Shown here one piece after another: positions 55,283 to 64,000 of a stretch of 64,000 nucleotides of DNA. The number at the start of each line of letters is the position of its first letter. The stretch's first letter is position 1. Source of the stretch: Glycine soja (lineage: Eukaryota; Streptophyta; Magnoliopsida; Fabales; Fabaceae); assembly GCF_004193775.1 (NCBI RefSeq), contig NC_041003.1, forward strand, positions 25,498,713-25,562,712. The letters run 5' to 3'. The notes beneath the pieces were generated by a model, which had not been told where the DNA came from, searched no databases, and saw only the letters and a program-made list of their open reading frames with translations. Made by a program: the position numbers and the translations under genes.

Positions 55283-58200
55283 ATGGAAGAGACAGAGAAA
55301 GAGATCTTGGAAACATTTAGAAAAGTAGAGGTAAACATACCTCTATTGGATGCAATAAAGCAAATTCCAAGATATGCCAAATTCTTGAAGGAGCTGTGCA
55401 CTAATAAGCGGAAGCTTAAAGGAAGTGAACGAATTAGCATGGGCAGAAATGTCTCCGCATTGATTGGTAAATTTGTTCCTCAAATTCCTGAAAAATGCAA
55501 AGATCCAGGTACATTCAGCATACCTTGTATTATAGGGAATAGTAAGTTTGACAATGCCATGCTAGATTTAGGAGCCTCTGTTAGTGTTATGCCTCTGTCG
55601 ATTTTTAATTCTCTATCTCTAGGTCCCTTGCAGTCAACTGATGTGGTAATTCATTTAGCTAATAGAAGTGTTGCCTATCCTGTTGGTTTCATAGAAGATG
55701 TCTTAGTTAGAGTTGGTGAACTGATTTTCCCTGTTGATTTTTATATCTTGAATATGGAAGATGGATTTTCTCAAGGTTCAGTTCCCATCATTCTAGGCAG
55801 ACCGTTTATGAAAACTGCTAGAACTAAGATAGATGTATATGCAGGCACACTATCCATGGAATTTGGTGATATAACTGTTCATTTTAATATTCTGGATGCT
55901 ATGAAATACCCATCTGAAGATCTTTCTGTATTTCGTGCTGAAATAATTGACCATGTTGTTGATGAATACATGACTGATCTTTATTCTAATCTGCATGTTT
56001 CTCACTCTTCATGCATTGAGTCTGAAATTGTACTTGATCATATGTCTGAATTTGATGCTGAGAGTGAATCTGAGAGTGATATTGATTGCATGTCTGGTGG
56101 TGGTGTTTTACCTCTCAAGATTGATTTTATAGAGTCAGATAGGACTAACCATGTTTCAGGAAGTACACATACCTCTGACTTTCTTTATGAGGTAAAGGCT
56201 GAGAAACCATCTCCTTCTACCACTGTCCAACCAACCACACCAAAATTGAAGCCTCTGCCATCAAATTTAAAATACGCTTACTTGGATGATAGCAAGAGTT
56301 TTCCAGTGATTATATCTGCCTCCCTTGCTGATGAGCAAGAGGAGAAGTTGTTGCCAGTTCTCAAGAAGCATAAGAAGGCTATAGGCTGGACCCTGGCGGA
56401 CATTCCTGGTATTAGCCCATCCACATGTATGCATCGAATAAATTTAGAGGATGGAGCTAAACCAGTAAGACAGCCACAGAGAAGACTCAACCCGGTGATT
56501 CTTGATGTAGTGAAGAAGAAGATAACCAAGCTTTTGCAAGCTGGAATTATTTATCCTATCTCTGACAGCCAATGGGTGAGTCCCGTCCAGGTAGTCCCGA
56601 AAAAGACTGGCCTCACAGTGATCAGAAATGAGAAGGAGGAGCTGATTCCTACTCGGGTGCAGAACAGTTGGAGAGTCTGCATTGACTATAGGAGGCTGAA
56701 CCAGGTTACCAAAAATGACCATTTTCCCCTGCCATTCACTGACCAGATGCTTGAACGCCTGGCAGGTAAATCCCACTACTGTTTCCTTGATGGTTTTTCT
56801 GGTTATATGCAAATTACTATTGCTCCTAAGGATCAGGAAAAGACCACATTCACCTGCCCCTTCGGCACTTTTGCCTACAGAAGGATGCCTTTCGGCCTGT
56901 GCAATGCCCCTGGTACCTTCCAGCGGTGCATGATTATTATTTTCAGTGATTTTTTAGAAAATTGCATAGAGGTGTTTATGGATGATTTCACTGTATATGG
57001 ATCCTCTTTTGATGGTTGTTTGAATAGTTTGGAAAAAGTTTTGAATAAATGCATTGAAACTAACCTTGTTCTAAATTTTGAAAAATGTCATTTTATGGTT
57101 GAGCAAGGTATAGTTTTAGGCCACATTATTTCCAATAAGGGTATTGAAGTAGATCCTGCAAAAATTTCTGTTATTTCACAATTGCCTTACCCCTCTTGTG
57201 TGCGAGAGGTGCGATCTTTTCTTGGTCATGCAGGATTCTACAGGCGCTTTATAAGGGATTTTAGCAAAGTAGCCCTTCCACTGTCCAACTTGTTGCAAAA
57301 GGAGGTGGAGTTTGACTTTAATGATAGATGCAAAGAGGCTTTTGATTGCCTCAAAAGAGCGTTGACTACCACCCCCATCATCCAGGCACCCGAATGGACA
57401 ACCCCTTTTGAGCTTATGTGTGATGCATCAAATTATGCATTGGGGGCTGTCCTTGCTCAGAAAATTGATAAATTGCCCAGGGTGATATATTATGCTTCTA
57501 AGACTTTAGATGCTGCCCAAGCGAATTATACTACTATTGAGAAAGAGCTTCTAGCCATAGTTTTTGCTCTTGAAAAATTTCGATCTTATTTGCTTGGTAC
57601 CCGCATTATTGTTTATACTGACCATGCAGCTCTAAAGTACTTGTTGAAGAAGGCTGATTCTAAGCCTAGGTTGATCCGATGGATGCTCTGGCTCCAAGAG
57701 TTTGACTTAGAGATCCGTGATAGGAGCGGAGCACAAAATCTAGTTGCTGATCATTTGAGTCGGATCGAACGTATATCTGATGCAGATTCACCTATTTGGG
57801 ATGATTTCCCGGATGATCATTTGTATATACTGTATAGTATTTCTGACTCTCTTTCTACTCCCTGGTTTGCTAATATTGTCAATTATTTAGTTGCTTCTGT
57901 TTTTCCTCCCTTAGCATCTAAGGCCCAAAAAGATAAAATTAAAAGTGACGCTAAGCATTTTATTTGGGATGACCCCTACTTGTGGAAATTGTGCAGTGAT
58001 CAGGTCATTAGACGGTGCATTCCAGATCATGAGACTGACTCAGTCCTGCAGTTCTGTCATTCTTCCGCACCGGGAGGTCATCTGGGTGTTCAAAGGACAG
58101 CTCGCAAAGTGCTTGATTGTGGTTTTTATTGGCCCACCATCTTTAAAGATGCGTGGAAGATCTGCAGCACTTGTGAGCAGTGTCAAAGAGCAGGAAATAC

Positions 58201-58474
58201 ACTTACATGGAGACAACAAATGCCTCAGCAACCTATGCTATTCTGTGAGGTGTTTGATGTCTGGGGTATAGATTTCATGGGTCCTTTTCCTGTCTCTTTT
58301 GGTTATGTTTACATTCTCCTTGCAGTTGTTAGTGATCAAGGAACCCATTTTTGCAACAGGACAATGCATGCCCTGCTTAAAAAGTACGGGGTAGTACACA
58401 GGGTATCCACACCATACCACCCCAGACCAATGGACAGGCAGAAATTTCTAACCGAGAAATCAAGCGAATTTTAG
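55283..58474 (+). CDS. pol: Diaspora-like pol: protease, RT, RNase H, integrase (broken)
   Basis: Protease [11 protein letters not shown] at about residues 94-105. RT has [11 protein letters not shown] (about 463), [11 protein letters not shown] (about 501), [11 protein letters not shown] and FMDDFTVYG (about 565), with all catalytic Asp present. RNase [15 protein letters not shown] (about 711), [25 protein letters not shown] is intact. Integrase has the HHCC site (about 924-969) and WGIDFMG (about 994). The core has lost about 35 residues between the first and second catalytic positions (near 58328). A one-base loss near 58420-58426 throws the rest out of frame, so the ORF ends early at 58474. 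Confidence 0.92.
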   Translation: MEETEKEILETFRKVEVNIPLLDAIKQIPRYAKFLKELCTNKRKLKGSERISMGRNVSALIGKFVPQIPEKCKDPGTFSIPCIIGNSKFDNAMLDLGASVSVMPLSIFNSLSLGPLQSTDVVIHLANRSVAYPVGFIEDVLVRVGELIFPVDFYILNMEDGFSQGSVPIILGRPFMKTARTKIDVYAGTLSMEFGDITVHFNILDAMKYPSEDLSVFRAEIIDHVVDEYMTDLYSNLHVSHSSCIESEIVLDHMSEFDAESESESDIDCMSGGGVLPLKIDFIESDRTNHVSGSTHTSDFLYEVKAEKPSPSTTVQPTTPKLKPLPSNLKYAYLDDSKSFPVIISASLADEQEEKLLPVLKKHKKAIGWTLADIPGISPSTCMHRINLEDGAKPVRQPQRRLNPVILDVVKKKITKLLQAGIIYPISDSQWVSPVQVVPKKTGLTVIRNEKEELIPTRVQNSWRVCIDYRRLNQVTKNDHFPLPFTDQMLERLAGKSHYCFLDGFSGYMQITIAPKDQEKTTFTCPFGTFAYRRMPFGLCNAPGTFQRCMIIIFSDFLENCIEVFMDDFTVYGSSFDGCLNSLEKVLNKCIETNLVLNFEKCHFMVEQGIVLGHIISNKGIEVDPAKISVISQLPYPSCVREVRSFLGHAGFYRRFIRDFSKVALPLSNLLQKEVEFDFNDRCKEAFDCLKRALTTTPIIQAPEWTTPFELMCDASNYALGAVLAQKIDKLPRVIYYASKTLDAAQANYTTIEKELLAIVFALEKFRSYLLGTRIIVYTDHAALKYLLKKADSKPRLIRWMLWLQEFDLEIRDRSGAQNLVADHLSRIERISDADSPIWDDFPDDHLYILYSISDSLSTPWFANIVNYLVASVFPPLASKAQKDKIKSDAKHFIWDDPYLWKLCSDQVIRRCIPDHETDSVLQFCHSSAPGGHLGVQRTARKVLDCGFYWPTIFKDAWKICSTCEQCQRAGNTLTWRQQMPQQPMLFCEVFDVWGIDFMGPFPVSFGYVYILLAVVSDQGTHFCNRTMHALLKKYGVVHRVSTPYHPRPMDRQKFLTEKSSEF

Positions 58475-59055
58475 AGAAGATTGTGCAGCCAAGCAGGAAA
58501 GATTGGAGTACCAGGCTTGATGATGCTCTCTGGGCACATCGGACTGCCTACAAAGCACCCAAAGGAATGTCTCCTTATCGGGTTGTCTTTGGAAAGGCAT
58601 GTCATCTTCCAGTGGAAATTGAGCACAAAGCTTACTGGGCAGTGAAGACTTGCAACTTCTCTATGGATCAAGCTGGTGAGGAAAGAAAGTTGCAACTGAG
58701 TGAGTTAGATGAAATCCGCCTAGAAGCCTACGAGAATGCCAAGTTCTACAAAGAAAAGACCAAGAAGTTCCATGATAGCATGATAGTTAAAAAAGACTTT
58801 GTGGTTGGGCAAAAAGTGTTATTGTATAATTCTAGGCTTGGACTCATGAGTGGTAAGTTGAGGTCTAAGTGGATTGGTCCTTTTGTTGTTACTAATGTTT
58901 TTCCTTATGGTACAGTTGAGATCAAAAGCGACTCCACAAACAAAAGCTTCAAGGTCAACGGACATCGACTTAAGCCATTCCTCACGAACCCTTCTTTAGT
59001 GGACGTAGTGGTGGAAGAGACTTCTTTACTCCACCCTACTCTTCCTCCACCATGA
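58427..59055 (+). pseudogene. pol: Integrase C-terminal part, out of frame
   Basis: It continues the integrase in the next frame: the end of the core ([40 protein letters not shown]), then the C-terminal barrel ([30 protein letters not shown]) and a stop after TLPPP at 59053-59055. No separate start is expected; it would be reached only through the frameshift. Confidence 0.88.
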
Positions 59056-60558
59056 CTTAGGGAGTTTTTCTTTTCCTATCTCCTTCCTTGCTTTTATTAC
59101 ACTTGTCCGATTCTCTTTGATGATTTAATTGTTTTTAATCTTTTAATTGTGCTACATTGAGGACAATGTGTTGTTTAAGTAGGGGGGGGAGTGTTCTTTG
59201 GTTTTGCTAGTTTTGTTGGTTTTGATAATTTGTTAGTCATGTTAATTTGTTAATGTTGTTAGTTTCGTCGGATTTTTAGTTTAATATTTTGGGTCAATTT
59301 TGTGTGCACGTACGACTTTGCATGTTTTTCTTTGAATTATAGGATATGTTCAAGAAATGGGTAATTGTTTTGAAAATAAAAGTTCTTGACATTTTGTGAC
59401 TTGAAATCCTTGATTCTTCTCTACATGTCATGATAGTTTTGAAAGCTCAATTTGAAAGTGATGAATTTACCTTTGTGAGAATTTGAGCCATCCATCATCA
59501 TAATCATTTGGTGTGTTTTGCCCCATTGATTGCTTGCACAATAGCCTTGGCTTGATTCTTGTTTATGCGTCCTAATTCACATGCATATTTGGAAATGATT
59601 GAGGCAATTTTGTTCTTATAAGCTTCTAGCCAAATGAACTTACCTTGAATTAATTCCTTTGATAGCCCTTTTGAGCCTTGTTTCCCTTTCCTTGTTTTGA
59701 AGCTCACTATAAGCCTTAAGTGAAAAACCATGATATCACCATATCCTTAAGAAATTTTGGAGCTTTGGAATTGTTTTGGGAATAAGTGTGGGGGGTTTTT
59801 GTTTCATTGGATAACTTGTTTTGTTGGCTATGCTTCATGATGTATTTTGGGCCATACTTGATGTACACTGCATATTGGTTAAATGTTGGACATGCTGAAT
59901 GAAATGTTGTTTCTCAAAGGCTATAGAGTAAAAAAAAAAAATCGAAAAAAAAGAGAAAAAGAAAAGCAATAAAGTTGAGTGAATAAGATCTTAAATGGCA
60001 CAAGAATGATGAAACTCTTGGTTATACTCTTTATGTTTAAATTTTATCTTTACTTCTTTTTATTTTCTTATTTTTTCTTAATATGCACTTATTCCCCATT
60101 GCTCCTCTATCCCTTTGGGATTTAGCCACTTATTCCATATTTTTCCATACCTTGTCCTTGGCCCCATTACAACCTTAAAAGACCTTTTGATCCTCATGTG
60201 CTTGTGTTTATGGGTTGATTGTCAATTTTAGAATCTTGCCAAGTTTATGTGGTGTTTGCTTTCATGGGTGCTTTGAGGGTAAATAGTAGCCTAGACACTT
60301 GAGAGATAGAGTGTATATCTTGTGAGGCTTTATCATTTTTCATTCTTCAGCTGATTAACTATTTTGCCATGATTGGGTTGCTTGGATGATTTTCATGAAT
60401 GTCTTGACTTTTTGGATCTCCTTATGTTAGATGTTACCCATTCCTTTCATTCCTTGATGTTCATTGAGAAATATGTGAATGTTTTTGTTTGTCTCCCTTT
60501 GATATCCTTGGATTTTGTTCTTTGTTTCATTTTGCCTAGGAGTGCAAAAGGCTAAGTA
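59056..60558 (+). other. Non-coding 3' part without env
   Basis: I see no envelope-like gene, signal peptide or membrane domain. A CATTGAGGACAATG hairpin and an AAGTAGGGGGGGGAG PPT-like run stand near 59154-59193, a second purine-rich run at 59940-59970, and the true PPT at the end. Confidence 0.7.
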
Positions 60559-60568
60559 TGGGGGGTTT
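60559..60568 (+). other. Polypurine tract of the Diaspora-like element
   Basis: TGGGGGGTTT stands directly before the 3' LTR start TGATGTGCC. Confidence 0.75.
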
Positions 60569-61719
60569 TGATGTGCCATCATTTTCTTCTATTTTCTAAA
60601 CCCTTTTTGCACCATTTTAATTACTGATTGGTCTTAATTGTCAATTAATCAGGCAGTTTTATTATTTGGGCTCATTTAGATAATTTGATGTTTTTAATCT
60701 AATTTCAGGAATTAATGAAACATTGGGCTTAATCCGGATTTTGGTTATGGACTTGAAGAGGGCAAATAAAGCAGCGCTTACCTTAGTTAATTTCTAATTA
60801 GGAAATTTCGCAATTTTATTTTATGTTGTTCAGTGTTTATTTCGTTTTGGGCCAGAGTATTGTAATAGGGCCCAGTGACTTTGAGTGACTCTTTTTAAAT
60901 AGCAGCCTTGGGATTCGTGAAGGCATTCTGTTATGCTATTCATTATTCAGAGCTTTTGTTTTAGGGTTTTCGTTTTTCTGCTTGATGCTACTGTTCACGT
61001 AATGCAATTTTACGTTTTCTGCTTCTAATTATAGTTTCGTTCTTGCTTCTTCTTCTACTCTCATTTACGTTTCTGTTTCATTTACATTTTTGTTCATTTA
61101 TGTTCTGTTCATTTACATTTCTGTTTCATGCTTCATTTGCGTTTTCTGTTTGAATCCATGGAAGGCTAGATTTTCTGGTGTTGTTTCCTTTTGAGGACGA
61201 AGCCCAACTCTCTTTGAGGTTTCGCTTGTACTGTGGTTTCCTGGCAGTTTTCCCTTCACCAGTTATCCCAATTTCGTGAATATTAATCAGTGCACGCCTC
61301 GTGTTCGATTAATTGCCTCTGAGCCTAACTTGCGTTCATGCTTAATGGACGAAGGGCTAACTGGTGTATGTGGTGCATAATCACGTATTGAAAACCCTAA
61401 GTTGATTTTCGCTTAGTAAATTGAAATAGGGTTGGATTAAGTGGTTGACTGTTAGGGACGAATTCTCCACAACCCAAGATAAGAGAATGGCTTCTGAATC
61501 AGAGGAAACAACCCATTTTTAATATTAGTAGTTTCGTATTCCAGTTTACTTGTTCTGCTCTTTAATTACCAAACAACCAAACCCCCCCCCCCAATCATTA
61601 CTGTTACTGCAAGTATATTATGAACATTTGGTTTGTCACTGCTCGTTGGGAAACGACCTAGGATCACTTCCTAGTTACTGCATTTTCATGTTTATTTGAT
61701 TCGGGTACGGCCTCGATCA
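60569..61719 (+). repeat. 3' LTR of the Diaspora-like element
   Basis: 1151 bp, about 98.4 percent identical to the 5' LTR by eye. Differences are mainly single-base changes plus one C-run length change. Confidence 0.93.
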
Positions 61720-61724
61720 CCCAG

Positions 61725-62656
61725 ATTTCAAGTGTAATATCGCTTAACAACATCGGAGTTCACGGGCGAGGGTAGCTCCTCGCCATCCATGTTGGTGAGC
61801 ACCAGAGCCCCCCTAGAAAAGCCCTTTTCACAAAGAAAGGTCCTTCGTAATTCGGGGCCCACTTCCCTTGATTATCTTTAACAGCGTGGGATATCTTTTT
61901 CAGGACAAGGTCCCCCTGATTGAACTTGCACGGGCGTACCTTCTTGTCGAACACATTCTTTATCCTTTGTTGATACAGGCGACCATGGCTCATGGCCATC
62001 AAATGCTTACCTTCAATAAGGTTGAGTTGGTCATAGCGTGTTTGAGCCCACTCTGATTCTTCTAGGCCCGATTCCGCAAGTATCTTCTGGGAAGGGACCT
62101 CTACCTCAAATGGGAGTACCGCTTCCATCCCATAAACCAAGGAATACGGCGTTGCCCCAGTAGAAGTTCGTACCGAGGTTCGATATCCATGCAGGGAAAA
62201 AGGCAACATCTCATGCCAATCTTTGTATGACACCGTCATCTTCTGAATAATCTTCTTAATGTTTTTATTTGCAGCCTCCACAGCCCCGTTCATCTTTGGC
62301 CGATAGGAGGTGGAGTTATGATGTTGGATCTTGAAATCCCCGCACATTTCCTGCATCATTTTGTTATTCAGATTGGTGCCATTGTCAGAAATGATCTTCC
62401 TAGGGAGTCCGTATCGACAAATCAGTTCCTTCTTTATGAATCTGACCACCACACTCCTCGTGACATTGGTATAAGAAGCCACTTCGACCCATTTGGTGAA
62501 ATAATCTATCGCCACGAGAATGAAGCGATGACCGTTCGAAGCTTTGGGTTCGATGGCCCCAATGACATCTATCCCCCACATGGAAAAAGGCCAAGGGGCG
62601 GACATGACGTTCAGAGGATGGGGCGGAACATTGACATTGTCTGCGTACGCTTGACA
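61725..62656 (-). pseudogene. pol: Tat integrase, core and C-terminus (minus copy)
   Basis: Minus-strand frame 62605 to 61760: WGIDVIGAIEPKASNGHRF, IISDNGTNLNNKMM and NGAVEAANKNI give the DDE triad. The C-terminal domain follows the plus copy up to NYEGPFFVKRAF and then shifts frame near 61810. Upstream, 62656-62606 carries the last cysteine of the HHCC site. The Diaspora-like element sits immediately after the pol end. Confidence 0.85.
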
Positions 62657-62661
62657 TTTAT

Positions 62662-63631
62662 TGATGGAAGCTTGCTTGTGGGGCTTCTATGGAGGCTGGA
62701 TCTTTGAGCTTCAATGGGGTCCTTTAATGGTGATTTTCCACCATGGAGATGCAGCGGAAGACAAAGGAAAAGAGGTGAGAGGAGGCGCCATCCATTATGG
62801 AATAAGCCATGGAGGAAGGAGCTTCACCACCAAGATGAGCCTTGGATAAGAAGCTTGGAAGGATGCTTCAATGGAGGAAAAGAAAGAGGGAGGGAAAGAA
62901 AGAGGGGGGAGCACGAAATTGAAGGAATAAAAGAGGGAGAGAAGTGGAACTTTGAAGTATGTCTCACAAGACTGTCATTCATCAAAGTTACAACAAGTGT
63001 TACACATGCTTCTATTTATAGACTAGGTAGCTTCCTTGAGAAGCTTTCTTAAGAAAACTTCCTTGAGAAGCTTTCTTAAGAAAACTTCCTTGAGAAGCTT
63101 TCTTAAGAAAACTTCCTTGAGAAGTTTCTTTGAGAAAACTTCCTTGAGAAGCTAGAGTTTAGCTACACACACCCATCTAAAAACTAAGCTCACCTCCTTG
63201 AGAAGCTTCCTTGAGAAGCTAGAGCTTAGCTACACACACCCATCTAAAAACTAAGCTCACCTCCTTGAGAAGCTTTCTTGAGAAGCTAGAGCTTAGCTAC
63301 ACACCCCTATAATAGCTAAGCTCACCCCCATGACAAAAAAACATGAAAATACAAAAAAAATCCTACTACAAAGACTACTCAAAATGCCCTGAAATACAAG
63401 GCTAAAACCCTATACTACTAGAATGGCCAAAATACAAGGCCCAAAATAAGAAAACAACCTATTCTACTATTTACAAAGAAGAGTGGACCCAACCTTGGCC
63501 CATGGGCTCAAAAATCTACCCTAAGGTTCATGAGAACCCTAAGGCCTTCTTTATCAACTCTAGCCCAATCCTCTTGGAGCCTCTTGCTCATGGCTCTGGT
63601 AACTGGTCCTTTCCTAGGGAGGATTGCATCA
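62662..63631 (-). mobile_element. Solo LTR, family C, inside integrase
   Basis: 970 bp, TGATGGAAGC to TTGCATCA as read on the plus strand, with a perfect 5-bp duplication TTTAT (62657-62661 and 63632-63636). TATA box at 63013-63020. It is the same family as the LTRs of the gypsy element at 11196-24103. It separates the integrase zinc-binding region from the catalytic core. Confidence 0.93.
63040..63320. repeat. Short tandem repeats inside the solo LTR
   Basis: Near 63040-63140 about four units of AACTTCCTTGAGAAGCTTTC type (27 bp), then three 50-60-bp units containing GAGCTTAGCTACACACACCC and AAACTAAGCTCACCTCC. Confidence 0.85.
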
Positions 63632-63636
63632 TTTAT

Positions 63637-64000
63637 GGCATCTCCTTACATGGGCGCAGCAGTCGCTTTCCATAGTGAGCCAGTAATAACCTGCTCTAAG
63701 GATCTTCCTGGCCATAGCATGCCCATTGGCATGTGTCCCAAATGAATCCCCATGGACTTCCTCAATCATGTAGTTCGCCTCTTTCGCATTTACGCATCGC
63801 AGGAGGGTCATGTCGTGGTTTGGTTTGTACAGGATGGTACCACTCACAAAGAAACCAGTAGCAAATCTCCTTAACGTTCTTTTGTCATTGTCGGAAATCC
63901 CTGGTGGATATTCTTTGTTCTCGACATACTGGTTGATGTCAAAATACCACGGTTTCCCATCTCGCTCTTCCTCTATCGCACAAAAATGTGTCGGCTTGCC
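63637..64000 (-). CDS. pol: Tat RNase H-integrase junction (minus copy, continues past window)
   Basis: Open on the minus strand from the window edge: WYFDINQYVENKEYPP, SGTILYKPNHDMTLLRCVNA, then the integrase zinc region GTHANGHAMARKIL and CCAHVRRCHK. It matches the plus copy at 36240-36620 without that copy's stop. The 5' end lies outside the window. Confidence 0.85.

Larger units (their letters stand above)
51515..61719 (+). mobile_element. Diaspora-like (Athila-lineage) retrotransposon, full length
   Basis: The two LTRs of 1150 and 1151 bp start TGATGTGCC and end CTCGATCA, flanked by a perfect duplication CCCAG (51510-51514 and 61720-61724). Order: LTR, tRNA-Asp PBS, leader, gag, protease, RT, RNase H, integrase, 1.5-kb non-coding 3' part, PPT, LTR. 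The soybean family Diaspora belongs to the env-class lineage but lacks env, which fits. About 18 substitutions separate the LTRs by eye. Two in-frame TAGs, an integrase deletion and a frameshift make it non-autonomous. It sits just after the pol stop of the minus Tat element. Confidence 0.93.
27954..64000 (-). mobile_element. Large minus-strand Tat element hosting several insertions
   Basis: Read from 64000 down: RNase H/integrase (64000-61725, split by a solo LTR), Diaspora-like insertion directly after pol, spacer, extra ORF with its promoter and intron (50825-48105), 3' region with tandem array, PPT (about 45438-45420), 3' LTR start (45419-45285), then after the plus-strand Tat element the LTR end (28146-27954). 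The two LTR pieces have the same orientation and are opposite ends of a subfamily B LTR, so they probably belong to one LTR. The element continues beyond the window. Confidence 0.7.

Noticed and set aside
59056..60568. Possible env-like gene in the Diaspora-like element
   Set aside because: No long frame, signal peptide or transmembrane segment; the Diaspora family is known to lack env.
1..64000. tRNA, rRNA or snRNA genes
   Set aside because: No cloverleaf or known RNA gene was recognised; the tRNA-like words found are primer binding sites. A covariance-model scan would be decisive.

Overview
The window looks like repeat-rich nuclear DNA of a legume, most likely soybean or a close relative. 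No complete host gene is visible. Nearly everything is nested LTR retrotransposon, mostly Ty3/gypsy of the Tat (Ogre-like), Athila (Diaspora-like) and iMet-primed types. The species call rests on these element types and on LTR signatures such as GTAATCGATTAC and GCTCGCCCAGGCGAGC, so it is an inference.

Region 1 (1-10587): a 24-bp hairpin tandem array, a copia-type LTR fragment, then a truncated minus-strand Tat element (5' LTR, PBS, decayed ORF1, decayed gag).

Region 2 (10588-27953): a block carrying decayed fragments of two plant genes, an ascorbate-oxidase-like exon and three 6-phosphofructokinase-like exons, split by a 12.9-kb minus-strand gypsy element (11196-24103, TSD GGAAG). That element holds a 6.4-kb Tat derivative without coding genes (12823-19189, TSD CCTAT) and a solo LTR (19896-20859, TSD CTTCC). 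Two poorly classified LTR-like stretches follow.

Region 3 (27954-64000): a minus-strand Tat element whose 3' LTR is split by a plus-strand Tat element (28147-45284). The plus copy carries gag, protease plus G-patch, a 181-nt intron, RT, two RNase H domains, integrase, an extra ORF and a 3' LTR; its gag is split by a solo LTR (29142-30796, TSD ACAAC). The minus copy carries the extra ORF and the integrase. A 10.2-kb Diaspora-like element (51515-61719, TSD CCCAG) sits just after its pol, and a solo LTR (62662-63631, TSD TTTAT) splits its integrase.

Three observations stand out. The extra ORF downstream of pol has, in both copies, what looks like its own promoter module and a 1.2-kb 5' intron. 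Tandem arrays attributable to Tat 3' regions are built from hairpin units whose stems change in a compensatory way. A roughly 70-bp TACGTAG module recurs in every near-complete Tat LTR and again in 3' regions.
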